DNA of 64,000 nt. Origin: Microbacterium maritypicum. GTDB taxonomy: Bacteria > Actinomycetota > Actinomycetes > Actinomycetales > Microbacteriaceae. Of this stretch, positions 1 through 9,431 are shown one piece after another (positions within the stretch are counted from its first letter, which is position 1; every line of letters begins with the position of its first letter). The notes beneath the pieces are model-generated. The model saw nothing but the letters and a program-made list of their open reading frames with translations. It searched no databases and was not told the DNA's origin. The translations under genes and the position numbers were made by a program. Location: contig NZ_WAAQ01000001.1 in assembly GCF_008868125.1 (NCBI RefSeq), positions 1,302,001-1,366,000 of the forward strand, in the 5' to 3' direction.

Positions 1-1
1 C

Positions 2-256
2 GATGAGGACGGAAAGCTCGATCTCGACGGCTTCGAGCCGATCGCGGCGGGTCTCGCCGGTGAGGAGGACGTCGAAGCGCTCGCCGCCGCGATCGCCCCA
101 GGGCAGTCGGCCGCGCTGGTCGTGCTCGAGCTCGCCTTCGCCCGCACCCTCGCGCAGAAACTCGCCGCTGCGGGAGGACAGGTGCTGCGCAGCGAGCGCG
201 TGCCGGCGCCCGTCGTGAATGCGGTGATGGACATCCTCGACCAGGAAGATGAATGA
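2..256 (+). CDS. DUF6325-like protein, C-terminal part (5' end outside window)
   Basis: An open frame enters from the left edge and ends at TGA 254-256, giving about 84 residues. The visible part is acidic at first (DEDGKLDLDGFE), then has an Ala-rich stretch with a GQSAALVVLELAFA segment and a C-terminal helix. This resembles the end of DUF6325 proteins, small actinobacterial proteins of unknown role that often sit beside SHOCT-domain proteins, as here. The stop overlaps the next gene's ATG by 8 nt, so the two are probably translationally coupled. The assignment comes from family memory of sequence and context, and no function can be given. Confidence 0.6.
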   Translation, partial: DEDGKLDLDGFEPIAAGLAGEEDVEALAAAIAPGQSAALVVLELAFARTLAQKLAAAGGQVLRSERVPAPVVNAVMDILDQEDE

Positions 257-599
257 CATGCCCATGAGAAGATTCGGCCGCCCCGGACTGATCGGCCTCG
301 CTGCCAGGACCGCAGTGGTCGCAGGGACGGCTTCGGCCGTCGGCGGCGCGATGTCGCGGCATCAGCAGGAGCGTGCGCAGGGCGAGTACGAGCAGCAGCA
401 GTACGCGGCCGCGCAGCAGCAGGCGCAGGTCGATGCCGCCGCCAAGAATGCAGCGGCCCAATACTCGTCTCCGCCTCCGGCGGCACCCGCCGCCGCTGAC
501 GATCTGATCGCGAAGCTGCAGCAGCTCGCATCCCTCAAGGACTCCGGCGTGCTCTCCGATGCGGAGTTCGCCGCGGCGAAGCAGAAGCTCCTGAGCTGA
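249..599 (+). CDS. SHOCT domain-containing protein
   Basis: A 116-residue protein. The first 35 residues hold a basic stretch and a weakly hydrophobic Ala/Gly-rich helix. A Gln/Ala-rich linker follows (about 38-65), then a Pro/Ala hinge. The last 30 residues fit the SHOCT short C-terminal domain: a helix ending LASLKDSGVLSD followed by AEFAAAKQKLL. SHOCT domains probably mediate oligomerisation, and no catalytic role is known. ATG codons at 249, 258 and 264 are all possible starts. I keep 249 because it overlaps the upstream stop. It lies between a DUF6325-like gene and a large membrane protein, a trio that recurs in actinobacteria. Confidence 0.75.
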   Translation: MNDMPMRRFGRPGLIGLAARTAVVAGTASAVGGAMSRHQQERAQGEYEQQQYAAAQQQAQVDAAAKNAAAQYSSPPPAAPAAADDLIAKLQQLASLKDSGVLSDAEFAAAKQKLLS

Positions 600-648
600 C
601 GAGACCGGCAGCCCGCCGTCGGAACGACAGCCGAGACGAGGACAGCGA

Positions 649-2031
649 ATGAGTGAACTGGAAGACCTGCGTGCCCGCGTCGTCCTCCTCGAGCACGAGA
701 ACGAGACGCTCAAGCGGCCCCGCCGCCGGCCGGTGGGGAGGAGCATCGTCGCGGGGATCGTGCTCGCCCTCGCGGTCCTGATGGCTCCGATAGCAGCGAT
801 GGGCACCTGGGCCCGGCTGCAGCTCGTCGATGCCGATCGGTTCGTCGCGACCTTCGCGCCGCTCGCCGAGGATCCCGACGTGCAGGACTTCGTCGCGGAT
901 CAGGTCAGCGCCGCCATCCAGGAGCAGGTGGACTTCAGTGCGATCGTCGCAGAGGTGTTCGACGGAATCCGTGAACTCGACCTTCCGCCCCGCGCGTCAT
1001 CCGCACTCTCCCTGCTGGAGGCCCCGGCGGCCAGCGGGCTCACCTCCCTCGTCGACGGCGTGATCCACGACGTCGTGGCATCCGATCAGTTCGCTGACAT
1101 CTGGGCGCAATCGCTGCGGTTCACGCACGAACGCGCGGTCGCGATCCTGCAGAACAGCCCGGACACCGCCGTGCAGCTCGCTGACGATGGAGTGCTCTCG
1201 ATCGACCTCGGTCAGGTCGTCGACCGGGTCAAGGTGGTGTTGACCGAGCGTGGCGTCGGATTCGCCGCACTCATCCCCGAGATCGACAGGTCGGTCCCGA
1301 TCGCCCAGGCCGACGCGCTGGTCCTGGTGCGCACCGTCTACCAGATCGCGGTCGCCGCGGGGTTCTGGCTGCCATGGGTGCTGCTCGGGCTCGTCGTCGT
1401 CGGCATCCTGATCGCGCGAGATCGCGCGCGTGCCCTCCTGTGGACCAGTCTCGGCTTCGCCGTCGCTTTCCTGCTCCTGTCCGCGGGGATGGGAATCGGG
1501 AGGACGTTCTTCATCGGCGCGGTGAGTCCGTCGGTCATGACTGCGGGGGCGGCCCAGTCGCTGTTCGACGAGGTCACCTCGCTGCTGAGCTCGACGATCG
1601 TGGCGCTCGCCCTGGTCGGAGTGCTCGTCGCCGTGTGGGCCTGGCTCGCCGGGTCGAGCCGCAGCGCTGTGGCCATCCGCGGCCTCCTGGAGAGTGGGTT
1701 CACCGCGATCCGGAGCACGTGGGAGCGACGAGGGCTGTCGACCGGCCGCCTGGGCGTCGCGGTCGATCGCTTCCACGGACCGATCCTCATCGCCGCCTTC
1801 GCGCTCGCGGTTCTCATCCTCATCACGTCGCGGCCGGTCGCGTTCGGCACGGTGATCGGGGTGACCGTGGGGCTCGTGGTCTTCGCGGTCGTGATCGAGC
1901 TGCTCCGGCGCCCGCGCGCGGCGGACGCGTCCACGGCGGAGGAGCTCCCGACAGAGGAGCCCGGCGAATCCGCGACGGTCGATCACGACACCGCAGAGAC
2001 GGACTCCCACGCCACGGCGCCGGCTCCCTGA
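649..2031 (+). CDS. Multi-pass membrane protein of unknown function
   Basis: A 460-residue protein. Residues 1-30 look like a short cytoplasmic coiled coil (LRARVVLLEHENETLK). Residues about 31-55 form the first membrane helix. A large, probably extracytoplasmic, domain follows (about 56-230) that is rich in charged and Ala residues. At least four more hydrophobic helices lie between about 235 and 420, and the tail is acidic and Glu/Thr-rich. I recognise no catalytic motif. The same architecture is found next to SHOCT and DUF6325 genes in other actinobacteria. The start at 649 has a GAGG-type ribosome site about 10 nt upstream. It may form an operon with the preceding two genes (49-nt gap). 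Confidence 0.65.
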   Translation: MSELEDLRARVVLLEHENETLKRPRRRPVGRSIVAGIVLALAVLMAPIAAMGTWARLQLVDADRFVATFAPLAEDPDVQDFVADQVSAAIQEQVDFSAIVAEVFDGIRELDLPPRASSALSLLEAPAASGLTSLVDGVIHDVVASDQFADIWAQSLRFTHERAVAILQNSPDTAVQLADDGVLSIDLGQVVDRVKVVLTERGVGFAALIPEIDRSVPIAQADALVLVRTVYQIAVAAGFWLPWVLLGLVVVGILIARDRARALLWTSLGFAVAFLLLSAGMGIGRTFFIGAVSPSVMTAGAAQSLFDEVTSLLSSTIVALALVGVLVAVWAWLAGSSRSAVAIRGLLESGFTAIRSTWERRGLSTGRLGVAVDRFHGPILIAAFALAVLILITSRPVAFGTVIGVTVGLVVFAVVIELLRRPRAADASTAEELPTEEPGESATVDHDTAETDSHATAPAP

Positions 2032-2083
2032 GCCGCGGATGGCACCTGAGGGTGCGAACGTCGGGGCGATGTGCGGGTGGGAA

Positions 2084-2098
2084 TACCCCAGGAGGGTA
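2084..2098. promoter_or_regulatory. Possible CsoR-type copper operator
   Basis: TACCC-CAGGA-GGGTA is a perfect 5-bp inverted repeat with a 5-nt centre, about 100 nt upstream of the CopB-like ATPase. CsoR copper repressors bind GC-rich dyads ending in TACCC/GGGTA-like arms, so a copper-sensing operator is plausible. No csoR gene lies in this window and the arms are short, so this is a candidate only. Confidence 0.35.
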
Positions 2099-2196
2099 CT
2101 CGGTTGACCCGAAGGAGTGAGCGGGACGACCCGCTCCATCTGTGCGGGGCTTCCATCCGCCGCCTGCACGGCATCGTCTTTCCGAGGAGGAGAGCA

Positions 2197-4359
2197 ATGA
2201 GCGCTTCGCACCACGAGGGCACCGCACACGCCGCGTCGCATCACGAGTCGGACGGCTCCGCACCCATGCACGCGGCGCACGAGGGCCACGACGATCACCC
2301 GGGTCACGGCGACCACGCAGGTCACGACGACCACGCAGGTCACGGGGGTCACGACGACCACGCAGGTCACGGGGGTCACGGCGACCACGTCGCACAGTTC
2401 CGGCGGCTGTTCTGGATCATGCTCGTCCTCGCCGTCCCGACCGTCGCGCTTTCCGGCATGTTCGCGATGATCCTCGGATACACGCTCCCCGACGTGCCGG
2501 GCCTGGCATGGGTCTCGCCCGTGCTCGGAACCGTGATGTACGTGTGGGGCGGCAAGCCCTTCCTCGTCGGGGCCGTCAGTGAGATCAGAGCCCGTACGCC
2601 CGGCATGATGCTGCTCATCGGTCTGGCGATCACGGTGGCCTTCCTCGCGTCGTGGGGAGCGAGTCTCGGCATCCTCCACCATGAGCTCGACTTCTGGTGG
2701 GAGCTGGCGCTCCTCATCGTGATCATGCTGCTCGGGCACTGGATCGAGATGCGCTCGCTCGCGCAGACCACCTCTGCTCTCGACTCGCTCGCCGCGCTCC
2801 TGCCGGACGAGGCCGAGCGCGTGGAAGCCGGGCAGGTCGTCATCGTCTCACCCGCAGACCTCGCGGTCGGCGACGTCGTGGTCGTGCGACCGGGCGGAAG
2901 CGTGCCCGCGGATGGGCGCATCGTCGACGGCCGGGCGTCCATGGACGAGTCGATGGTCACGGGGGAGTCGCGCACGGTCGCGCGAGGCATCGGCGACCAG
3001 GTCACCGCCGGCACGGTGGCCACCGACTCTGGGCTCCGCGTCGAGATCACCGCCACCGGGGACGACACCACGCTCGCCGGCATCCAGCGCCTGGTGACCG
3101 AGGCGCAGAGCTCCTCCTCGCGCGCGCAGCGCCTCGCCGACACCGCGGCGGGGTGGCTGTTCTGGTTCGCGCTCGGGTCCGCGGCGATCACCGCGATCGT
3201 GTGGAGCCTGGTCGGGTTGCCCGATGCGGCCGTGATCCGTACCATCACCGTGCTCGTGATCGCCTGCCCGCACGCACTCGGGCTGGCGATTCCGCTGGTC
3301 GTGTCGATCGCCACCGAGCGTGCGGCCCGCGGAGGAGTGCTGGTCAAGGACCGCCTGGCGCTGGAGAGCATGCGCACCGTCGACACCGTGCTGTTCGACA
3401 AGACCGGGACGCTCACCAAGGGCGAGCCGGTCGTGTCCGAGGTGTCCGTGTCCGGGGAGCACGACGGCGATCGAGTGCTGGCGCTCGCCGCCGCTGCCGA
3501 GGCTGACAGCGAGCACCCTCTCGCGAAGGCGATCGTCCGCGCCGCCGCCGCGAAGAACCTGTCCGTTCCGGAGAGCCGCGACTTCACGTCGTCACCGGCG
3601 GTCGGGGTCACGGCGACCGTCGAAGGGACGACTGTGCGCGTCGGCGGCCCGCATTTGCTCGCCGAGGAGCACGCGGATGAGCTCGCCGTCGCCGAGGGGT
3701 GGCGCGGGGACGGGGCCATCATCCTGCACGTGGTTCAGGACGGTCACGTCATCGGGGCGTTGAAACTCGCCGACGAGGTGCGGCCGGAGTCCCGCGAGGC
3801 CGTCGACGCACTGCACGCACTCGGTGTGCAGGTCGTCATGATCACGGGCGACGCCGAGGCCGTCGCGCAGACGGTCGCGGCAGATCTCGGTATCGACCGA
3901 TTCTTCGCCGGCGTGCGCCCCGAGGACAAGGCAGCGAAGGTGCAGGAGCTGCAGCACGAGGGGCGCAAGGTCGCGATGGTCGGTGACGGCGTCAACGATG
4001 CACCCGCGCTCGCACAGGCCGACGTGGGTCTGGCGATCGGTGCCGGCACCGATGTCGCGATCGCCTCGGCCGGGGTGATCCTCGCCGGCGACGACCCGCG
4101 TTCCGTGCTCTCGGTGATCGAACTCTCGCGCGCCGCGTACCGCAAGATGAAGCAGAATCTGTGGTGGGCGGCGGGGTACAACCTGCTCTCGGTGCCACTC
4201 GCGGCCGGCGTTCTGGCACCCATCGGCTTCGTGCTGCCGATGTCGGTCGGAGCGGTCCTGATGTCGCTGTCGACCATCGTCGTGGCGCTCAACGCCCAGC
4301 TGCTGCGGCGCCTGGACCTGCGCCCGGAGGTGACGACCCGCGCCATCCTCGATCGGTGA
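2197..4359 (+). CDS. copB: Copper-translocating P-type ATPase, CopB (P1B-3-like)
   Basis: A 720-residue P1B ATPase that probably exports copper (or silver) across the cytoplasmic membrane. Instead of a CxxC metal domain it has a His/Asp/Gly-rich head (residues about 1-65, repeated GHDDHAGH units), as is usual for CopB. Visible motifs are TGES near 254, CPH near 357 (the P1B-3 membrane metal site, distinct from CPC of CopA), the phosphorylated Asp of DKTGT near 401, SEHPL in the nucleotide domain, and GDGVND near 596. The start at 2197 is fixed by GAGGAGG six nucleotides upstream and by the His-rich head beginning there. A candidate CsoR-like dyad lies upstream. Copper as substrate follows from the CPH class, not from a test. 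Confidence 0.9.
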   Translation: MSASHHEGTAHAASHHESDGSAPMHAAHEGHDDHPGHGDHAGHDDHAGHGGHDDHAGHGGHGDHVAQFRRLFWIMLVLAVPTVALSGMFAMILGYTLPDVPGLAWVSPVLGTVMYVWGGKPFLVGAVSEIRARTPGMMLLIGLAITVAFLASWGASLGILHHELDFWWELALLIVIMLLGHWIEMRSLAQTTSALDSLAALLPDEAERVEAGQVVIVSPADLAVGDVVVVRPGGSVPADGRIVDGRASMDESMVTGESRTVARGIGDQVTAGTVATDSGLRVEITATGDDTTLAGIQRLVTEAQSSSSRAQRLADTAAGWLFWFALGSAAITAIVWSLVGLPDAAVIRTITVLVIACPHALGLAIPLVVSIATERAARGGVLVKDRLALESMRTVDTVLFDKTGTLTKGEPVVSEVSVSGEHDGDRVLALAAAAEADSEHPLAKAIVRAAAAKNLSVPESRDFTSSPAVGVTATVEGTTVRVGGPHLLAEEHADELAVAEGWRGDGAIILHVVQDGHVIGALKLADEVRPESREAVDALHALGVQVVMITGDAEAVAQTVAADLGIDRFFAGVRPEDKAAKVQELQHEGRKVAMVGDGVNDAPALAQADVGLAIGAGTDVAIASAGVILAGDDPRSVLSVIELSRAAYRKMKQNLWWAAGYNLLSVPLAAGVLAPIGFVLPMSVGAVLMSLSTIVVALNAQLLRRLDLRPEVTTRAILDR
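2303..2390 (+). repeat. 9-bp-periodic tandem repeat encoding the His-rich metal-binding head
   Basis: About ten near-identical 9-mers alternate between forms such as GTCACGACG, ACCACGCAG and GTCACGGGG, all inside the copB reading frame. They encode repeated GH(D/G) and DHA tripeptides. The period is a multiple of three, so copy-number slippage would change head length without breaking the frame. Confidence 0.8.
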
Positions 4360-4558
4360 CCGCCTGAGGTGGGCGTCGCCGACATTGCGCCACGGTTCCC
4401 CCTTCAAGAGCCTCCTCGGTGGATGAGAGGTCGTCGCTTCTGGCCGAAGGTCGTATGGCGCGACGCTGACGAGCTTGCGATAGTGGTCGGCACACGACCA
4501 GCGACGAGGATCGAGCGTGTCGCCGGCGTGAAGCCACGCGATGCGAAAGGTTCCGGAC

Positions 4559-5929
4559 ATGAGTGCTCCCTCCAGCGACGACCAGCCGATGTTCACAAGG
4601 CCGGGGGAGGCGACGCTCACATCGCGTCACGTCATTCCCACGACAGAGTCTCTTCCCGATACGGCGAAGCAGATCGTGGAGGACGAGACGATCCTCGACG
4701 GCAATGCGCGGTTGAACCTCGCGACGTTCGTGAGTACCTGGATGGACGACGACGCCAAACAGGTGTACGCGGCGTCATTCGACAAGAACATGATCGACAA
4801 GGACGAGTACCCGCAGACGGCGGCGATCGAGGACAACTGCTGGCACATGCTGGCGAATCTCTGGAACGCTCCGGATGCGGAGAAGAGCATCGGCACCTCG
4901 ACCATCGGCTCGTCCGAGGCGTGCATGCTCGGCGGCCTCGCGTTCAAGCGGCGGTGGCAGCAGGCGAGGCGCGCCGCGGGGAAGGACGCGTCGTCGCCGA
5001 ACCTCGTGATGTCCTCGGCGGTGCAGGTGTGCTGGGAGAAGTTCTGCAACTACTTCGATGTCGAGCCGCGGTACGTGCCGATCAGTGCGGAGCACAAGAC
5101 GCTCGACGGGCATGACCTGGCGAAGTACGTCGACGAGAACACGATCGGCGTCGTCGCGATCATGGGCGTGACGTACACCGGGATGTACGAGCCCGTGGCC
5201 GAGATCGCTGCGGCGCTGGACGAGATCCAGAAGAGCACCGGGCTCGACATCCCCATCCATGTCGATGGCGCGTCCGGAGCGATGATCGCGCCGTTCCTGC
5301 AGCCGGACCTGGTGTGGGACTTCCGTCTCGACCGGGTGCACTCGATCAGCACGTCGGGTCACAAGTACGGTCTCGTCTACCCGGGGCTCGGATGGGTGGT
5401 CTGGCGCGACGCGCAGTGGCTGCCGGAGGACCTGGTGTTCCAGGTCAGCTATCTCGGCGGGGAGATGCCCACGTTCGCCTTGAACTTCTCGCGACCCGGT
5501 GCGCAGGTGGTGCTCCAGTACTACCTGTTCCTGCGCCTGGGGTTCGAGGGGTACCGCGCCGTGCAGCAGGCGTCGCAGGACGTCGCGAAGTTCCTCTCCG
5601 CCGGCATCGCGAGACTCGACGCGTTCGAGCTCTGGAACGACGGCAGCGACATCCCGGTGTTCGCCTGGCGTCTGAAAGACGGGCACACGAAGAACTGGAC
5701 GCTCTACCATCTGCAGGATCGGTTGCGGATGAAGGGCTGGCTGATTCCGGCGTATCCGATGCCCGCGGATCTCGAGCAGATCACGGTGCAGCGCATCGTA
5801 GTCCGCAACGGACTGAGCATGGACCTCGCTGCCGAGCTGCTCCAGGCCATCGAGACCGAGGTCGCGTACCTCGACGCACTCGAGTCGCCGATGCCGACCG
5901 AGAAGCCCCAGTCGGCCTTCCACCACTGA
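4559..5929 (+). CDS. gadB: Glutamate decarboxylase
   Basis: A 456-residue PLP enzyme that converts glutamate to GABA and CO2, consuming a cytoplasmic proton. It aligns in outline with GadA/GadB: the N-terminal LNLATFVSTWMD segment, a substrate-site region around IGSSEACMLGG, the HVDGASGAMIAPF segment holding the PLP-contacting Asp, and the PLP lysine in SGHKYG (about K269). The length is normal. The start at 4559 has GAAAGG 8 nt upstream; an in-frame ATG at 4541 lacks a ribosome site. The amino-acid antiporter follows after 7 nt, giving a complete glutamate/GABA acid-resistance pair. The 199-nt region upstream (4360-4558) shows no gene I can support. Confidence 0.95.
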   Translation: MSAPSSDDQPMFTRPGEATLTSRHVIPTTESLPDTAKQIVEDETILDGNARLNLATFVSTWMDDDAKQVYAASFDKNMIDKDEYPQTAAIEDNCWHMLANLWNAPDAEKSIGTSTIGSSEACMLGGLAFKRRWQQARRAAGKDASSPNLVMSSAVQVCWEKFCNYFDVEPRYVPISAEHKTLDGHDLAKYVDENTIGVVAIMGVTYTGMYEPVAEIAAALDEIQKSTGLDIPIHVDGASGAMIAPFLQPDLVWDFRLDRVHSISTSGHKYGLVYPGLGWVVWRDAQWLPEDLVFQVSYLGGEMPTFALNFSRPGAQVVLQYYLFLRLGFEGYRAVQQASQDVAKFLSAGIARLDAFELWNDGSDIPVFAWRLKDGHTKNWTLYHLQDRLRMKGWLIPAYPMPADLEQITVQRIVVRNGLSMDLAAELLQAIETEVAYLDALESPMPTEKPQSAFHH

Positions 5930-5936
5930 GCCGACG

Positions 5937-7475
5937 ATGTCCACCTCGAACACGGGGGCCACCCCCGAACCGAAATCCGCCCCTCAGATCTCGGCCGCTA
6001 CGCAGGTGTCGCGGCCCGCCGTCGCCATCCTCGGCGTCGGACAGCTCGCCCTGCTCACCCTCGTCGTCGTCGCCAGCCTGCGCTCGCTGCCGGCGATGGC
6101 GACGTACGGCCTCGGCAGCATCATGCTGTACCTGATTCCGGCGATCGTCTTCCTGGTGCCGACCGCGCTCGTGGCGGCGGAGCTCGCGACCGGATGGAAG
6201 GGCGGCATCTACGTATGGGTACGTGAGGCCCTCGGCAACCGCTGGGGCTTCACGGCGGTGTGGCTGCAGTGGATCCAGAATGTCGTCTGGTTCCCCACCC
6301 AGCTCGCCTTCATCGCGGGAGCGCTCGCCTTCGTCTTCGTCGACCCGTCGTTGTCGAGCTCCGGCTTCTTCACCGCCGTGGTGATCATCGTCTTCTACTG
6401 GGGTGCGACGTTCGTCACGCTGCGCGGCGGCAACCTCTTCGCCAAGCTCGGCTCCTGGGGCGGCATCCTCGGTACGCTGCTCCCAGCGGCCCTCCTGATC
6501 GTGTTCGGGGCGATCTGGGTGTTCAGCGGCGAGAAGAGCCAGGTGCCGCTCGAAGCGTCGGCGATCATCCCTCCGTTCACCGGCTTGGCATCGATCGTGC
6601 TGATCGTGTCGAATGTGCTGGCCTACGCGGGCATGGAGGTCAACGCCGTGCACGTGAACCAGATGAAGGATCCCGGCAAAGGCTTTCCACGCTCGGTGTT
6701 CCTCGCCGCCGGTCTGATCCTGCTCGTGTTCATCCTCCCGACGTTGGCGATCTCGGTCGCGGTCCCATCGAAGGAGCTCGGGCTCACCAACGGCATCATG
6801 CTCGCATTCGGGGTCTACTTCGACCACTGGGGAATGGGCTGGGCGACGGCCGTCGTATCGGCGCTCATCGCCGCCGGTGCCCTCGCTTCGGTGATCACCT
6901 GGGTCGCCGGCCCTTCCAAGGGAGTGCTCGCCGCTGCGGAGACGGGCCTGCTCCCGCCGATGCTGCAGAAGCGCAACAAGGCCGGAGTGCAGTCGGGCAT
7001 CCTGATGCTCCAGGGAACGATCGTCACGATCCTCGCGGCGATCTTCATCGTCGTTCCCAACGTCAGCGCGGCCTTCGTGGCCTTGATCGACATGGCCGCG
7101 GCGCTGTACCTGATCATGTACATGCTCATGTTCGCGTCCGCTATCGTGCTGCGTCGCAAGGAGCCGACGGTGCACCGTGCTTATCGTGTGGCCGCACTGC
7201 CGCTGGTGGCGGGGGTCGGATTCGTGGCGTGTCTCGCGGCCTTCCTTCTCGCCTTCATCCCTCCCGATGGATTCACCGCCTTCTCTCCTGCCGCGTACCC
7301 ATGGATCGTCGGGGCGGTCATCGTGATCCTCGGTGGCCCTCCGCTGCTGTTCTACGCTCTGCGCAAGCCTGCGTGGGACCGTCGCCCCGCTGACGGCAGT
7401 CTCCTGAGCGATGCCCACCCTGAGGCGCCGGTTCCCCCGGGGCCGGGGCCGTCAACAGCGGCGAAGAACCGCTGA
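5937..7475 (+). CDS. gadC: Glutamate/GABA antiporter (APC superfamily, GadC-like)
   Basis: A 512-residue APC-superfamily transporter with about 12 hydrophobic segments. The N-terminal GVGQLALLTLVVVASLRSLP region and the GGIYVWVREALG stretch in TM2-3 are characteristic of the GadC group. It should exchange external glutamate for internal GABA at low pH, completing the proton-consuming cycle started by the upstream decarboxylase. The 7-nt gap indicates one transcript. The C-terminus is Pro/Gly-rich and shorter than the plug region known from E. coli GadC, so pH gating may differ; that last point is inference. Confidence 0.88.
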   Translation: MSTSNTGATPEPKSAPQISAATQVSRPAVAILGVGQLALLTLVVVASLRSLPAMATYGLGSIMLYLIPAIVFLVPTALVAAELATGWKGGIYVWVREALGNRWGFTAVWLQWIQNVVWFPTQLAFIAGALAFVFVDPSLSSSGFFTAVVIIVFYWGATFVTLRGGNLFAKLGSWGGILGTLLPAALLIVFGAIWVFSGEKSQVPLEASAIIPPFTGLASIVLIVSNVLAYAGMEVNAVHVNQMKDPGKGFPRSVFLAAGLILLVFILPTLAISVAVPSKELGLTNGIMLAFGVYFDHWGMGWATAVVSALIAAGALASVITWVAGPSKGVLAAAETGLLPPMLQKRNKAGVQSGILMLQGTIVTILAAIFIVVPNVSAAFVALIDMAAALYLIMYMLMFASAIVLRRKEPTVHRAYRVAALPLVAGVGFVACLAAFLLAFIPPDGFTAFSPAAYPWIVGAVIVILGGPPLLFYALRKPAWDRRPADGSLLSDAHPEAPVPPGPGPSTAAKNR

Positions 7476-7520
7476 GCCGCTGGTCTCTGGGGGTGACCCG
7501 AGCATGGGAGCGGTGGCTCG

Positions 7521-9431
7521 TCAGTCCGCGCGCGGCGGAGCCACCGCCTCGGTCCTCGTGCTCGGGCGGGCCGGTGCTGCGGGAAGCACCGTGGAGGGGC
7601 CGCTCAGGGCGCGGAGCGCGTAGAGGATCGTCGCGAGATCGACGAGCTCCTGGACTAGCGCACCGACGACGGCGGGGATGAGTCCGGTCATCGCCACGAT
7701 CATGAGTCCGATGCTCAGTCCTATGCCGATCCAGATCGCGGTGAGCGCGACCCGCAGGGTGTGACGGCCGATCGCGACGGCGTCGACGAGCTTCGCCAGC
7801 GAGTCGACCAGGATCACGACATCAGCGGCGTCCCCGGCCGCGGTCGCGCCCTTCGCCCCCATGGCCACGCCGATGTCGGCGGCGGCGAGTACGGGGGCGT
7901 CGTTGACGCCGTCGCCGACCATCATGACCGGGCGCGGTTGCAGCTCAGCGGCGAGCGCGACCTTCTCGGGAGGGAGCAGCTCGGCATGGATCTCGGAGAT
8001 GCCCACCTGGTGGGCCACCGACTCCGCCGTCGGGCCGACGTCGCCCGTGAGCATGACCACGCGGTCCACCTCGTGCGTGCGCAGCCACGAGACGACGGCC
8101 GCGGCTTCGGGCCTCGGGTGGTCGGCGAGCACCAGCACCCCGGCGAAGCGTCCGTCCACCGCGACGTAGGCCGCGGCCTGGCTCAGCTCCAGCGTCGCCC
8201 GCACGGTGTCGGGCGCGAGTGCGGCCACGTAGGCCGGTTTGCCGACCACGACCGATCGGCCGTCGATCTCGGCGACGACGCCGTTCGTGGCCTCCTCCCG
8301 GGCTTCGGAAGCGCTGCGGAGCGCGAGTCCGCGCGCGTGCGCAGCGCGACGGATGCCTTCGGCGAGCACGTGCGTCGAGTACTGCTCCGCAGAGGCGGCG
8401 AGCTGCAGGATCTCATCCTCGTCGAAGCCCTCCGCCGGGCGGATGGCGACGAGTTCGGGTCGTCCCTGCGTGAGCGTGCCGGTCTTGTCGAACGCGGCCG
8501 AGCGCACGCGGGCGATCTGTTCGATCACGGCGCCGCCCTTCATGATCACCCCGGTCTTCGCCGCGCGGGAGAGGCCGCCGAGGAACGCGACCGGTGCGGC
8601 GATCAGGAGTGGGCACGGCGTGGCGAGCACGAGTACCTCGGCGAAGCGCGTCGCATCCCCGGAAAGGGCCCAGGCGGTTCCGGCCAGCACGAGCGAGACC
8701 GCGGTGAACGGGATGGCGAAGCGGTCCGCGAGTCGTACGACGGGGGCATGGGAGTCTTCCGCCGCATGCACGAGCGCGACGATCTGCTGGTACTGACTGT
8801 CCGAACTCGTGCGCACGGCTCTGATCCGCACGGCCCGACTTCCGTTGATGGCGCCGGACAGCACCTCGCCCCCGGACTCGCGGGTCACGGGCATGCTCTC
8901 GCCGGTCAGCGAGGACTCATCGAAAGTCCCGGTCTCGGTGAGCAGCTCGCCGTCGACGGGCACGATCTCCGCCGGACGCACGAGCAGAACGTCGCCGATG
9001 GCCACCTCGTCGACGGGCAGATCCCTGACCTCATCCGAATCCGCGGACTGCGGGCGCAGGAGCACGTGCGCGATGCGCGGAGAGCGATCCAGCAGGGCGG
9101 ACAGGTCACGCTTCGCACGGCGCCCGGCGAAGTCCTCGAGAGCCTCTCCGCCGGAGAGCATCAGCACGATGATGAGCGAGGCGATGTACTCCCCGACGGC
9201 GAGAGTCGCCACCATCGCCACCACGGCGAGGATGTCCAGCCCGACGTGACCGCGGAGCACATCGCGCACCATCCCGACGAGGGTCCAGACGACGAACGCC
9301 GCCACGTAGCCGGTGGCGATCCATCGACCGGCGACCGTGGCGTCGATGGCGTGGAGTACCAGCACGCCGACGAACACGAGAACGGTGGTGGTGATGGCCG
9401 GGTAGCGCCACAGCAGGCGGAGAAACCTCAT
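7521..9431 (-). CDS. Heavy-metal P-type ATPase with TPC motif (P1B-5-like)
   Basis: A 636-residue metal-transporting P-type ATPase without an N-terminal metal-binding domain. Motifs seen are TGES (176-179), TPCP (271-274), the phosphorylated Asp of DKTGT (315) and GDGVNDAP near the C-terminal third. The nucleotide-domain HP dipeptide is replaced by HV (STHVLAE). TPC in the transport helix defines the P1B-5 group, whose studied rhizobial member Nia exports nickel and iron. Those proteins often carry a C-terminal hemerythrin-like domain, which is absent here. It is divergent from a ferric-reductase-like gene (138-bp shared region), which suggests a link to iron or nickel. Substrate assignment is inference. 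Confidence 0.85.
   Translation of the reverse strand: MRFLRLLWRYPAITTTVLVFVGVLVLHAIDATVAGRWIATGYVAAFVVWTLVGMVRDVLRGHVGLDILAVVAMVATLAVGEYIASLIIVLMLSGGEALEDFAGRRAKRDLSALLDRSPRIAHVLLRPQSADSDEVRDLPVDEVAIGDVLLVRPAEIVPVDGELLTETGTFDESSLTGESMPVTRESGGEVLSGAINGSRAVRIRAVRTSSDSQYQQIVALVHAAEDSHAPVVRLADRFAIPFTAVSLVLAGTAWALSGDATRFAEVLVLATPCPLLIAAPVAFLGGLSRAAKTGVIMKGGAVIEQIARVRSAAFDKTGTLTQGRPELVAIRPAEGFDEDEILQLAASAEQYSTHVLAEGIRRAAHARGLALRSASEAREEATNGVVAEIDGRSVVVGKPAYVAALAPDTVRATLELSQAAAYVAVDGRFAGVLVLADHPRPEAAAVVSWLRTHEVDRVVMLTGDVGPTAESVAHQVGISEIHAELLPPEKVALAAELQPRPVMMVGDGVNDAPVLAAADIGVAMGAKGATAAGDAADVVILVDSLAKLVDAVAIGRHTLRVALTAIWIGIGLSIGLMIVAMTGLIPAVVGALVQELVDLATILYALRALSGPSTVLPAAPARPSTRTEAVAPPRAD

Noticed and set aside
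2303..2390. Tandem repeats that could suggest a CRISPR-like array
   Set aside because: The period is 9 bp with no unique spacers, and the repeats encode a His-rich protein segment in frame.
997..2739. A long minus-strand open frame of about 580 codons
   Set aside because: It runs antisense across the membrane-protein gene and the copB head, and its product is low-complexity Arg/Asp/His. It is a by-product of high GC and the codon bias of the real genes.
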